Shown piece after piece: positions 17,620 to 25,763 of a DNA stretch of 64,000 bases (positions are counted from its first letter, which is position 1; every line of letters begins with the position of its first letter). The notes beneath the pieces are model-generated. The model did not search any database. It saw only the letters and a program-made list of their open reading frames with translations, and was not told the DNA's origin. Source of the DNA: Candidatus Epulonipiscium sp. (GTDB lineage: Bacteria; Bacillota; Clostridia; Lachnospirales; Defluviitaleaceae); NCBI GenBank assembly GCA_012518815.1, contig JAAYRK010000113.1:1-64000 (forward strand). Reading direction: 5' to 3'. Position numbers and translations under genes: made by a program.

Positions 17620-18184
17620 AGCAGTGATAGAAGCAATTTTATTTATATCAGGGGAAGCTATTAGTATAAACAAGCTTGCTGGTATAATCGAGGAAGATGT
17701 TAAAAAAACAAAAGAAATAGTTGAATTTCTAATGAGAAAATATGAAGAGGAATCAAGGGGAATTCGCATCATTGAAATAAATGATGCATATCAAATGTGT
17801 ACAAGCCCTGAACTTTTTGACTATATAAAAGAATTTTATAAGAATCCAAAGAAATTTAGTATGACGCAGGCAGCTTTAGAAACATTGGCCATTATTGCAT
17901 ACAGGCAGCCTGTAACAAGAGCTCATATTGAAGAAATAAGAGGAGTAAATAGTGATCATATCATCAATAAATTAATCGAATATAATTTGGTTTGTGAGCT
18001 AGGAAGAATGGATGCTCCTGGGAAACCCATATTATTTGGGACAACAGAGGATTTTTTGAGATATTTCGGTTTTAAGAGTATAGAAGAGCTTCCTCAGCTT
18101 GAAGAAGAGCTTTTAAAACAAATGGAAAATGAAGTGCATGATGAAGTAACGCAAATTGGACTTTTTGATGACCAAGAGAAATGA
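17600..18184 (+). CDS. scpB: Segregation and condensation protein B
   Basis: ScpB dimers bind ScpA and regulate the SMC condensin ring. About 194 residues with two winged-helix domains; diagnostic stretches are 'VIEAILFISGEAISINKLA' near the N-terminus, 'ALETLAIIAYRQPVTRAHIE' and 'GRMDAPGKPILFGTTEDFLRYFG'. The preferred start is ATG 17600, six bases after GGGTGG inside scpA; ATG 17582 and 17594 are in frame but less well placed. Co-translation with scpA through the overlap is likely. Confidence 0.93.
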   Translation: MKLEQNEAVIEAILFISGEAISINKLAGIIEEDVKKTKEIVEFLMRKYEEESRGIRIIEINDAYQMCTSPELFDYIKEFYKNPKKFSMTQAALETLAIIAYRQPVTRAHIEEIRGVNSDHIINKLIEYNLVCELGRMDAPGKPILFGTTEDFLRYFGFKSIEELPQLEEELLKQMENEVHDEVTQIGLFDDQEK

Positions 18185-18206
18185 AATTCTCTTGGTCATT
18201 TTTTTG
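18169..18206 (+). terminator. Terminator at the end of scpB
   Basis: A perfect 12-pair stem (18169-18180 with 18187-18198) has the scpB stop codon in its loop and is followed by seven T. It closes the M50-scpA-scpB operon. Confidence 0.88.
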
Positions 18207-18307
18207 AATTATTTTTTATCGATAAGGAGAAAATATAAGAATAAAAGATTTTATAGAATTGATATTAAAAAAGATATTTATAAAAGATTTTACAAGCAGG
18301 TGAAGTC

Positions 18308-18814
18308 TTGAAGCTTATACTCTATTATGATAATAAGGCTGAAAAACATAGTCTTTATTTAACTGCATATTTGTTAAATCATTTTAAAATATTAAAGTTA
18401 GATTTGATAGACTTTTTTTATCAATTATTAGAAAAAGCTTTAGTGGAAGATGATAACAATGCGATTATTACAAAATCATACATAAACTACAGTAAAGCAG
18501 CAAAAATTATATGGTGTATATTAAAAAAATCAAAAAAGCATATCCATATTTCTTTCATAGATATAAAAGTTGAACTAGCTAATGAAGATCCAGCTTTAAC
18601 TGCTATATTATTTGGGATATTAAACGTTTTAATTTCAATTTTAATTATCCTTATGGATGAAAAAATTAATATAGATAATTATAAGATTACCATAGTGCCA
18701 AATTTTAATTATAAAAAAACAAATATAAGTTTATTAAGCACAATAAAGATAAATTCTATTTTTTTTATCTTAAGCTATATTCGTATAAAGAGGAGGCTAA
18801 AATATGATGACTAA
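18308..18814 (+). CDS. DUF2953-like membrane protein, apparently lacking its N-terminus
   Basis: A 168-residue product directly upstream of ytfJ, where DUF2953 (YtfI) proteins are normally found. It shares the family's tail: a membrane helix near 98-120 ('ALTAILFGILNVLISILIIL'), then an 'IVPNF' segment and a basic end. The typical N-terminal membrane helix is missing; the frame is closed by a stop at 18281 and the best start is TTG 18308 after AGGTGAAG. It overlaps ytfJ by 11 bases. The family call rests largely on context. Confidence 0.55.
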   Translation: MKLILYYDNKAEKHSLYLTAYLLNHFKILKLDLIDFFYQLLEKALVEDDNNAIITKSYINYSKAAKIIWCILKKSKKHIHISFIDIKVELANEDPALTAILFGILNVLISILIILMDEKINIDNYKITIVPNFNYKKTNISLLSTIKINSIFFILSYIRIKRRLKYDD

Positions 18815-19304
18815 TTCTAATCAACATCCCATTGAATCTTTACTGAGAGCAGCAATGGAAAATATAAAAGAAATGATATCTGTTAATACTGTTGTCGGAA
18901 ATCCTGTTGAAAATTCAGAAGGAACAATTATTATGCCTATTACTAAAGCTAGTTTTGGATTTGCAGCAGGAGGAGCTGAGTATGGAAAAATTAATAAAGG
19001 AAGCAGCTTGGATGATAATAGTAAGGACAATTCAAAAAGATATCCTTTTGGTGGAGGAAGTGGGGCTGGTATAAGTATTCAGCCTGTTGCTTTTATGGTA
19101 ATGGAAAAAAATAGCGTTCAAATAATGCATATACATCATAATTTTGGTACAATTTCTAAGATTTTAGAGGAAGGGCCTAGTTTTTTAACTAAGCTTGAAA
19201 GTTGTTTAAACTTAAGAACTAAGAAAAAAACTAAATCAGAAGAAGGATCTAAAGAAAAAAGTGGGAAAGTTACTACTAAGCTTATAGAAATTGAAGAAAG
19301 TTAA
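18804..19304 (+). CDS. ytfJ: GerW family sporulation protein YtfJ
   Basis: YtfJ/GerW proteins are made during sporulation and affect germination. The 166-residue product has 'HPIESLLRAAMENIKEMI' at the start, 'TVVGNPVE', the glycine-rich 'SFGFAAGGAEYG' and 'FGGGSGAGISIQPVAFMV', all standard for the family. The last 40 residues are lysine/glutamate-rich and unstructured. GAGGAGG precedes the first of two tandem ATGs. The second dacF-like gene follows within 50 bases and is probably in the same operon. Confidence 0.93.
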   Translation: MMTNSNQHPIESLLRAAMENIKEMISVNTVVGNPVENSEGTIIMPITKASFGFAAGGAEYGKINKGSSLDDNSKDNSKRYPFGGGSGAGISIQPVAFMVMEKNSVQIMHIHHNFGTISKILEEGPSFLTKLESCLNLRTKKKTKSEEGSKEKSGKVTTKLIEIEES

Positions 19305-19353
19305 AACTTTATCAAGATTTATCAAAAGACTATTTTTTGAAAAGGAGATTGAG

Positions 19354-20517
19354 ATGAAGAAAAAACATCTTTTAATAATAGTCATAATGAGTTTAATCTT
19401 TAACATATATCCTTTTGAGGTATATGGAAATATCAACAAAGAGCCTAATGTTGAGGCTAAATCTGCAATTTTAATGGATGCTAGTACAGGCAGAGTTTTA
19501 TGGGAGAAAAATGCCCATGAGCCTTTAGCAATGGCAAGTACTACTAAAATTATGACTTGTATTTTAGCCTTAGAAAAGGGAAATCTTATGGATGAAGTTA
19601 TAGTAAGTAAAAGAGCAGCAAGTGCTCCTAGGGTTAAATTATATTTAAAAGAAGGAGAAAAACAATGTTTAGGTGATCTACTATATGCCCTAATGCTTCA
19701 ATCTTCTAATGATGTGGCTGTAGCTATTGCAGAACATATAAGTGGTTCAGTTGAGACTTTTTGTGAGGAAATGACTAAAAAAGCCAAGGAATTAGGAGCA
19801 AAAAACACAGTTTTTAAAACACCTAATGGATTAGATGCCCAAGGTCATCAGTCAACAGCTTACGATTTAGCTGTGATTACAAGATATGCTATGAAAAATC
19901 CTAAGTTTGTAAAAATTATTAATACAAAACACATTACAATTCCTCAAAAAGGCAATTATAAGTCTTATGATTTAAAAAATACAAACCGTTTTTTATACGA
20001 ATTTCCTGGAGCTAACGGAGTAAAAACAGGTTATACAGGAAAGGCAGGATATTGCTTTGTAGGAGCAGTTAAGCAAGAAGACATGCAGCTTATTTCGGTA
20101 GTGTTGGCTAGTGGTTGGGGGCCTAGGGGAAAAGAGCAAAAATGGGTTGATACCAAAAGGATAATGAAATACGGCTTTGATAATTATAAGCTAGAGACTC
20201 TTTTAGAAAAGAATAAATTATTAAAAACAATTCCTGTAGAAAAAGCAAAAGAAACAGAAGTTTCTTTGTATACTGATAAAAGTATTATATATGCCATAAA
20301 GGAGGAAGAAAAATCTAAAATAAGAATAGAACTAAAAGTTCCTAATTTAGTAGAAGCACCTATAGAAAAAGGTGAAAAATTAGGTGAAGCTAAAGTTTTT
20401 GTTGGAGATGAATTATCTGGCTCTGTAAATTTGCTTGCTGATAGAAGCATTGAGCGTCATGATTTTCCTAGTTGTTTTAAAAAAGTATTAAATAATTGGT
20501 TGAAAGTCATTAATTAA
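19354..20517 (+). CDS. D-alanyl-D-alanine carboxypeptidase (second DacF/DacB-like)
   Basis: A second S11-family carboxypeptidase, 387 residues, with a signal peptide (about 1-25), S62-T-T-K65, 'SSND' near 123 and K224-T-G in 'VKTGYTGKAGYC'. A C-terminal beta domain and amphipathic tail ('FKKVLNNWLKVI') would attach it to the membrane. AAGGAG favours ATG 19354 over the upstream in-frame start. Placement after ytfJ suggests a role in the spore cortex, possibly the DacB function; this is inferred from context only. Confidence 0.9.
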   Translation: MKKKHLLIIVIMSLIFNIYPFEVYGNINKEPNVEAKSAILMDASTGRVLWEKNAHEPLAMASTTKIMTCILALEKGNLMDEVIVSKRAASAPRVKLYLKEGEKQCLGDLLYALMLQSSNDVAVAIAEHISGSVETFCEEMTKKAKELGAKNTVFKTPNGLDAQGHQSTAYDLAVITRYAMKNPKFVKIINTKHITIPQKGNYKSYDLKNTNRFLYEFPGANGVKTGYTGKAGYCFVGAVKQEDMQLISVVLASGWGPRGKEQKWVDTKRIMKYGFDNYKLETLLEKNKLLKTIPVEKAKETEVSLYTDKSIIYAIKEEEKSKIRIELKVPNLVEAPIEKGEKLGEAKVFVGDELSGSVNLLADRSIERHDFPSCFKKVLNNWLKVIN

Positions 20518-20525
20518 GGTATAAT

Positions 20526-20573
20526 AATTCATAATAAAGATGAAAGGATATCCTTTCATCTTTATTATGAATT
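20526..20573. terminator. Perfect 48-bp palindrome, probably a terminator
   Basis: The two 24-base arms (20526-20549 and 20550-20573) are exactly complementary with no spacer. In RNA it would form a long, AU-rich hairpin with a minimal loop at GGAUAUCC. A weak T-rich tract follows at about 20578-20583. It lies between the dac gene stop and rluB. Confidence 0.65.
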
Positions 20574-20679
20574 GCAAATTTTTATTATACAATATAGATT
20601 ATAAAAAATAATATCTTGCTGTATAATTATAGTTAAGATTCTTAAGAACTAGGAATTTGATTTTTAAGAGGGAGATTTT

Positions 20680-21393
20680 ATGGAAATGCGTCTTCAAAAA
20701 TTTTTAGCAAAGGCAGGCATAGCTTCAAGAAGAAAAGCTGAAGAATACATATTGGATGGAAAAATAAAAGTAAATGGTCAGCTTATTACCGAATTAGGAA
20801 CTAAAATTAATCTAGATAAAGATTTGGTTTATTATAATGATAAAATAGTAGAGCTAATACCTGAAAAAGTTTATATTTTATTAAATAAACCAGAAAAATA
20901 TGTTACAACTGTTAAGGATCAGTTTAACAGACCTACAGTAATGGACTTATTGCCCCCTTCCTTAAAGGGTGTACATCCAGTGGGAAGACTTGATTATAAT
21001 ACTTCAGGACTACTTCTTCTTACCAATGATGGGGATTTTACTTATAAGATTACTCATCCTAAGCACAGTATTAAAAAGATTTATATAGCTAAAGTAAGAG
21101 GAATTCCAAAAGAAACTTCTTTAGAAAAATTAAGAAAAGGATTAGTTATAGACAATTATAAAACGGCTCCTGCTAAAGCTAAAATTTTAAGGAAGTTAAA
21201 AAATGATGCAGTTATTGAAATAACAATTTATGAGGGCAGAAACAGACAGGTAAGAAAAATGTGTGAAGCCATAGGACATCCTGTTATTTCTCTAAAAAGA
21301 ATAGCTATAGGAAATATTTTTTTAGCTAATTTGCCTCTTGGAAAATATAGAAATTTAACAAAAGAAGAAGTCGATTATTTTATGAAACTTTAA
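20680..21393 (+). CDS. rluB: 23S rRNA pseudouridine synthase, RluB/RsuA family
   Basis: A 237-residue pseudouridine synthase with an N-terminal S4 RNA-binding domain ('RLQKFLAKAGIASRRKAEEYI', given here in part) and a catalytic domain with the family aspartate in 'GRLDYNTSGLLLLTNDG' (D near 107). 'YEGRNRQVRKMCEAIGHPV' is the second signature. RluB modifies the 2605 region of 23S rRNA in Escherichia coli; exact target here is inferred. Downstream of scpB and dac genes, as is common in Clostridia. Confidence 0.9.
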   Translation: MEMRLQKFLAKAGIASRRKAEEYILDGKIKVNGQLITELGTKINLDKDLVYYNDKIVELIPEKVYILLNKPEKYVTTVKDQFNRPTVMDLLPPSLKGVHPVGRLDYNTSGLLLLTNDGDFTYKITHPKHSIKKIYIAKVRGIPKETSLEKLRKGLVIDNYKTAPAKAKILRKLKNDAVIEITIYEGRNRQVRKMCEAIGHPVISLKRIAIGNIFLANLPLGKYRNLTKEEVDYFMKL

Positions 21394-21458
21394 TGTTAAA
21401 AGGTTAATTGTAGCTGTAAAATTCTTAGCAAGATTTTTATTTTTAAGTAGGTGATAGC

Positions 21459-22022
21459 TTGTTTATAAAATTAAAATTAACAGATATGGTTCATGAGATA
21501 CTAAAGACAAAAATTAAAGAAGGAGATATAGTAGTTGATGCTACTGTAGGAAATGGCTATGACACCGTATTTTTAGCTAAAGTTGTTGGAAAAACTGGAA
21601 GAGTTATTGGATTTGATATTCAAGAAAAGGCTCTTAATAATACTAAAGATAAACTAATTAGAGAGAATTTGGAGGGAAGAGTAATTTTAATTCATGATTC
21701 TCACAGTAATATTGACAAATATATAAAAGAACCTATTAACGGAGCTATGTTTAATTTAGGTTATTTACCCCAAGGGGATGAAAAGATAATTACCAAAGCT
21801 GAGACTAGTTTAGAAGCTTTAAGAAAAACATCTTCCTTATTATTACCAGGAGGATTTATTACCATAATAAGCTATTGGGGACATGAAGGAGGTATTGAAG
21901 AAAAAGAATCTGTTGAAGAGTTTTTATCCAATTTAGATACAAAAAAGTTTATAACTGCTAAGTATAATTATCTTAATAGGGAGGGTTGTCCACCAATTGT
22001 TTATTTTCTGCAAAGAATGTAA
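21459..22022 (+). CDS. Class I SAM-dependent methyltransferase, YtqB-like (rRNA methylase)
   Basis: A 187-residue Rossmann-fold methyltransferase. The SAM site is 'VVDATVGNGYDTVFLAKVVG' (about 25-44), followed by 'VIGFDIQEKAL' and 'AMFNLGYLPQGDE', and it ends with 'REGCPPIVYFLQR', a pattern I associate with the YtqB group, annotated as putative rRNA methylases. The start is TTG after TAGGTGAT. It is about 65 bases after rluB; both may act on rRNA, but the YtqB substrate is not certain. Confidence 0.82.
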   Translation: MFIKLKLTDMVHEILKTKIKEGDIVVDATVGNGYDTVFLAKVVGKTGRVIGFDIQEKALNNTKDKLIRENLEGRVILIHDSHSNIDKYIKEPINGAMFNLGYLPQGDEKIITKAETSLEALRKTSSLLLPGGFITIISYWGHEGGIEEKESVEEFLSNLDTKKFITAKYNYLNREGCPPIVYFLQRM

Positions 22023-22064
22023 ATTCTCTATTTTTTTATATTATATTTATTTATTATAAATCAC

Positions 22065-22093
22065 TTGCACCGTCTATTAGAATAATGTAGAAT
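22065..22093 (+). promoter_or_regulatory. Sigma-A promoter of the decarboxylase operon
   Basis: TTGCAC at 22065-22070 and TAGAAT at 22088-22093 are 17 bases apart. The leader to the first gene is about 60 bases and shows no obvious riboswitch. Confidence 0.7.
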
Positions 22094-22160
22094 GAATCTT
22101 GGTGATTGTTGAGTTTTTGACAGAGTCTATAGTTTATTATTAATAAATGGAGGGTTATAA

Positions 22161-23705
22161 ATGAGTACATTATCAAAAGTAAATGAACTCAATGCACTTC
22201 GCTCAACTATAGTTAAGGGCGGAGGAGAAGCTGAAATAAAAAAGCTTCATGACGAAGGCAGATTATTTGCAAGAGAACGCATTGAAAAATTTCTTGATGA
22301 AAATAGTTTCGTAGAAATGGGTTTGTTTGTCAAACACCGAAACACAGATTTTAACATGAGCCAAAAAGAAACCCCGGCAGATGGAGTGGTTACCGGTTAT
22401 GGTACCGTAGAAGGACGTTTAGTCTATGTATATAGTCAGGATTCAACAGTCCTTGGTGGTTCTGTAGGAGAAATGCACGCACAAAAAATTATTAATCTTT
22501 ATCAGCAGGCATTAAAAATGGGTGCTCCTATCATTGCCTTTTTAGATTCCTCAGGCCTTAGACTTCAAGAAAGTGTCGACGCTTTAAATGGTTATGGCGG
22601 CTTATTTGTAAAACAATCTATGGCTTCTGGAGTTATTCCTCAAATTTCTGTAGTAATGGGCGATTGTATTGGAGGAGCAGCTTTTAATACTGGTCTTTCA
22701 GATTTTACTTTTATGGTTTCAAAAAAGGCAAGATTATTTGTAAATAGTCCCAATACAATAGAAGGGCTAGAAAGTAAAAATGCAAGCTTTGAAACAATTG
22801 GAAGTGCAAAGATACATAGTGAAAAAAGCGGAGTAGTGCATTTCCAATATGATGACGAAGAAGAATGTATAAAAAATGTAAGAAAACTACTTACTTATCT
22901 TCCTTCAAATAATTTAGAAGAATCCCCTTTCAATAATGTAACAGATGACTTAAATCGTGTAGATTCTGTATTAAATTCTATTGTTCCTGATGATTTAAAC
23001 ACTCCTTTTGATATTAAAACAATTATTTGTTCCTTAGCGGACGAAAGAGAATTCATGGAAGTTAAAGCTGAATATGCTAAAAGTCTTGTTACAGGATTTG
23101 TACGTCTTAATGGTACAACTGTTGGAATATTAGCCAACCAATCCTTGGAAAATGACGGCTTATTGGATATAGATTCAAGTAAAAAGGGTGCAGAGTTTAT
23201 TAACTTCTGTGATGCTTTTAATATTCCTATAGTATCAATAACCGACGTTGGTGGATTTAGGGCTTCTGTAGAAGAAGAACAAAAAGGAATAGTAAAAGAT
23301 GCAAGCAAATTGATTTATGCCTTTGCTAATGCAACAGTTCCTAAAATTAATATCATTGTAAGAAAAGCTTTTGGAACTGCATATATAGCAATGAATAGCA
23401 AGCATATAGGAGCAGATATTGTTTTTGCATGGCCTACTGCTCAAATATCAGTAATGAATCCTGAAGGGGCTGTTAATATTATGTATGCTGAAGAGTTAAA
23501 GACTTCTTCAGACCCTGCAGCTTTAAGAGCAGAAAAAATTAAGGAGTTTTCGTCTATGCAATCAAGTCCTTATACTATTGCATCAAGAGGATATATCGAT
23601 GATATTATAGAGCCAGCTGCTACAAGAAAACGTGTAATTGCTACATTAGAAATGCTTTACACAAAAAGAGAAGAAAGACCTGTTAAAAAGCACGGTACAG
23701 TATAG
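22161..23705 (+). CDS. Acyl-CoA carboxyltransferase subunit (MmdA/PccB-like)
   Basis: A 514-residue carboxyltransferase of the crotonase-like fold that moves CO2 between an acyl-CoA and biotin, like methylmalonyl-CoA decarboxylase alpha or the 12S transcarboxylase subunit. Recognisable parts are 'LFARERIEKFLDENSF', 'PADGVVTGYGTVEGRLVYVYSQD', 'GASMASGVIPQ'-like oxyanion loop regions and 'AWPTAQISVMNPEGAVNI' (parts quoted). The usual 'DTPGF' loop reads 'DVGGF' here and 'GGAR' is replaced by 'SGLRL', so the acyl-CoA is uncertain. It heads an operon with biotin carrier and pump subunits. Confidence 0.85.
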   Translation: MSTLSKVNELNALRSTIVKGGGEAEIKKLHDEGRLFARERIEKFLDENSFVEMGLFVKHRNTDFNMSQKETPADGVVTGYGTVEGRLVYVYSQDSTVLGGSVGEMHAQKIINLYQQALKMGAPIIAFLDSSGLRLQESVDALNGYGGLFVKQSMASGVIPQISVVMGDCIGGAAFNTGLSDFTFMVSKKARLFVNSPNTIEGLESKNASFETIGSAKIHSEKSGVVHFQYDDEEECIKNVRKLLTYLPSNNLEESPFNNVTDDLNRVDSVLNSIVPDDLNTPFDIKTIICSLADEREFMEVKAEYAKSLVTGFVRLNGTTVGILANQSLENDGLLDIDSSKKGAEFINFCDAFNIPIVSITDVGGFRASVEEEQKGIVKDASKLIYAFANATVPKINIIVRKAFGTAYIAMNSKHIGADIVFAWPTAQISVMNPEGAVNIMYAEELKTSSDPAALRAEKIKEFSSMQSSPYTIASRGYIDDIIEPAATRKRVIATLEMLYTKREERPVKKHGTV

Positions 23706-23745
23706 AGTAAAGTTAGCTGACTTTAATGGGTGAATGGAGGTTAAT

Positions 23746-24084
23746 ATGGGAGAAATTATTCATGGATTGATAGTAACAGTCATTGGCATGGGTATAACAT
23801 TTCTTGTTTTGATAATTTTATCATATGTTTTAGATTTATTTCGTATTCTTGCAGAAGGCCCTTCAAAAAAAGAAGATGATTTGGCCGAGCATGTAGAAGA
23901 AATAAATCCAATAATAGAAGATTCTAATGTAGAAGATACAAGTTCTGGAGATGATTTGGAATTAGTTGCAGCTATAACTGCGGCAATAGCTGCAAGTATG
24001 GATACTACAGCTGACAGATTAGTGGTTCGTTCTTTTAGAAGAATAGGAACTAAAACATCTAAATGGAATAATTTACTTTATTAA
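23746..24084 (+). CDS. oadG: OadG family subunit of sodium-pumping decarboxylase
   Basis: A 112-residue membrane subunit that holds Na+-translocating decarboxylase complexes together. It has one N-terminal membrane helix ('HGLIVTVIGMGITFLVLIIL', about 5-24), an acidic middle, then the short conserved tail 'ELVAAITAAIAASM' and 'FRRIGTKTSKWN'. The start is ATG 23746 after GGAGG; an in-frame ATG at 23734 overlaps the ribosome site. The gene lies between carboxyltransferase and biotin carrier genes. Confidence 0.88.
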   Translation: MGEIIHGLIVTVIGMGITFLVLIILSYVLDLFRILAEGPSKKEDDLAEHVEEINPIIEDSNVEDTSSGDDLELVAAITAAIAASMDTTADRLVVRSFRRIGTKTSKWNNLLY

Positions 24085-24108
24085 TGAATAATAGAGGAGG
24101 AAATAAAA

Positions 24109-24507
24109 ATGAGAAGATTTCAAGTTACTGTAAATGGTAATATATATGAAGTAGAAGTAGAAGAATTGCAAGGAGGACAAGCAGCTGCATCAGTTGCTTC
24201 AACACCAGTTGCAGCTCCTGCGCCAGCAGCTCCTGCACCAAAAGCTGAAACAGCAAAGCCTGCTCCACAACAAGTTACTGGAGGAGCCCAAGGAGAACAC
24301 AAAGTTAATTCTCCTATGCCTGGGACTATTTTAGATATTGTAGTTAATATTGGAGATAGCGTTAAAGAAGGAGATCCTATTGCAATTTTAGAAGCTATGA
24401 AAATGGAAAACGAAATAGTAGCAACAGCTAGTGGTAAAATTGCTTCAATTAATGTTTCCAAAGGTGCTTCAGTAAATACAGGAGATTTAATAGCAACAAT
24501 AAGCTAG
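24109..24507 (+). CDS. Biotin carboxyl carrier protein of decarboxylase
   Basis: A 132-residue biotinylated carrier that shuttles CO2 between the carboxyltransferases and the OadB pump. It has a short N-terminal segment ('RRFQVTVNGNIYEVEVEE'), an Ala/Pro-rich flexible linker (about 25-60) and a biotinyl domain with 'EAMKMENEI', biotin on K98. This matches gamma subunits of methylmalonyl-CoA and glutaconyl-CoA decarboxylases and the 1.3S transcarboxylase subunit. GAGGAGG precedes the ATG. Confidence 0.93.
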   Translation: MRRFQVTVNGNIYEVEVEELQGGQAAASVASTPVAAPAPAAPAPKAETAKPAPQQVTGGAQGEHKVNSPMPGTILDIVVNIGDSVKEGDPIAILEAMKMENEIVATASGKIASINVSKGASVNTGDLIATIS

Positions 24508-24545
24508 AATCCTGACCATCATTTGAAAAGGAGGGAGTAAGGCAA

Positions 24546-25718
24546 ATGAGTTTTATAAATATATTGATGGAAACCCTGAAAGATTTAATGGTAACCAGTG
24601 GTTTTGCAGGGTTAACCTTTAGTCATGTGCTTATGATTGGTATTTCACTGATACTTATGTATCTTGCAATAGAAAAGGAATATGAACCTTTATTGCTTTT
24701 ACCTATTTCTTTTGGAATGCTCCTTACAAATCTTCCCTTAGCAGGATTAATGGCAGAACCTGCCAATGGTGAAGTGGGAGGGATTCTTTATTACTTATAT
24801 CAAGGTGTAAAATTAGGTATTTTCCCACCACTTATTTTCTTAGGAGTGGGAGCTATGACGGACTTTGGTCCTTTAATTGCTAACCCTAGAAGTATATTAT
24901 TAGGTGCAGCAGCTCAATTTGGTATATTTTTTGCATTTCTAGGGGCATTAGGATTAAAATATATTGTTCCCTTTATTAACTTTACCGGTGCTGAAGCTGC
25001 AAGTATTGGAATAATTGGAGGGGCTGACGGTCCTACAGCAATTTACTTAACATCTAAACTTGCACCTCATTTATTAGGACCTATTGCAGTAGCGGCTTAT
25101 TCTTATATGGCCTTAGTTCCAATTATTCAGCCTCCTATTATGAGGGCTCTTACAACTAAGGAAGAAAGAATGGTAAAGATGGAACAGTTAAGACCTGTTT
25201 CAAAAACTGAAAAAATATTATTCCCAATTATTGTAACAATTTTAGTTTCATTAATATTACCATCAGCAGCACCTCTTGTAGGAATGCTTATGCTTGGTAA
25301 TTTGTTTAGAGAAAGTGGTGTTGTAGGTAAATTAGTTGATACAGCTTCCAATGCCTTAATGTATATTATTACAATTTTCTTAGGGACAACTGTTGGAGCA
25401 ACAGCTAGTGCAGAAAACTTTTTAAATCCTAAGACTTTAGGTATTATTGCTCTAGGTCTTGTAGCCTTTTCTATAGGTACAGCAGCAGGAGTATTATTTG
25501 GAAAAATAATGTATAAGACTTCTGGTGGAAAGGTTAATCCTCTAATTGGTTCTGCAGGTGTGTCAGCAGTACCAATGGCTGCAAGGGTTTCACAAAAAGT
25601 AGGTAAAGAAGAAAATCCTACGAATTTCTTACTAATGCATGCTATGGGACCTAATGTGGCAGGGGTTATAGGTTCTGCTGTTGCAGCAGGTGTACTATTA
25701 TCAATTTTTGGTTCATAA
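24546..25718 (+). CDS. oadB: Sodium-ion-translocating decarboxylase, beta subunit
   Basis: The integral membrane subunit that decarboxylates carboxybiotin and pumps Na+ outward. 390 residues, about ten membrane segments. Diagnostic motifs are '[17 protein letters not shown]' (about 104-120), '[21 protein letters not shown]', and the C-terminal '[16 protein letters not shown]'-type region with '[20 protein letters not shown]'. The Asp in 'GGADGPT' is the expected Na+/proton site in the family. It is the defining pump component of this operon. Confidence 0.95.
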   Translation: MSFINILMETLKDLMVTSGFAGLTFSHVLMIGISLILMYLAIEKEYEPLLLLPISFGMLLTNLPLAGLMAEPANGEVGGILYYLYQGVKLGIFPPLIFLGVGAMTDFGPLIANPRSILLGAAAQFGIFFAFLGALGLKYIVPFINFTGAEAASIGIIGGADGPTAIYLTSKLAPHLLGPIAVAAYSYMALVPIIQPPIMRALTTKEERMVKMEQLRPVSKTEKILFPIIVTILVSLILPSAAPLVGMLMLGNLFRESGVVGKLVDTASNALMYIITIFLGTTVGATASAENFLNPKTLGIIALGLVAFSIGTAAGVLFGKIMYKTSGGKVNPLIGSAGVSAVPMAARVSQKVGKEENPTNFLLMHAMGPNVAGVIGSAVAAGVLLSIFGS

Positions 25719-25763
25719 TCCGTATTATATAATATGTACTTTTACGAAATAGGAGGTAGAAGA

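Noticed and set aside
14790-20517. The two DacF-like genes as a recent tandem duplication
   Set aside because: The proteins differ clearly along their length apart from active-site motifs and lie in separate operons; more likely old paralogues.
22895-23308. 137-residue minus-strand frame inside the carboxyltransferase gene
   Set aside because: Lies wholly opposite a clearly conserved gene, low-complexity composition, no ribosome site.
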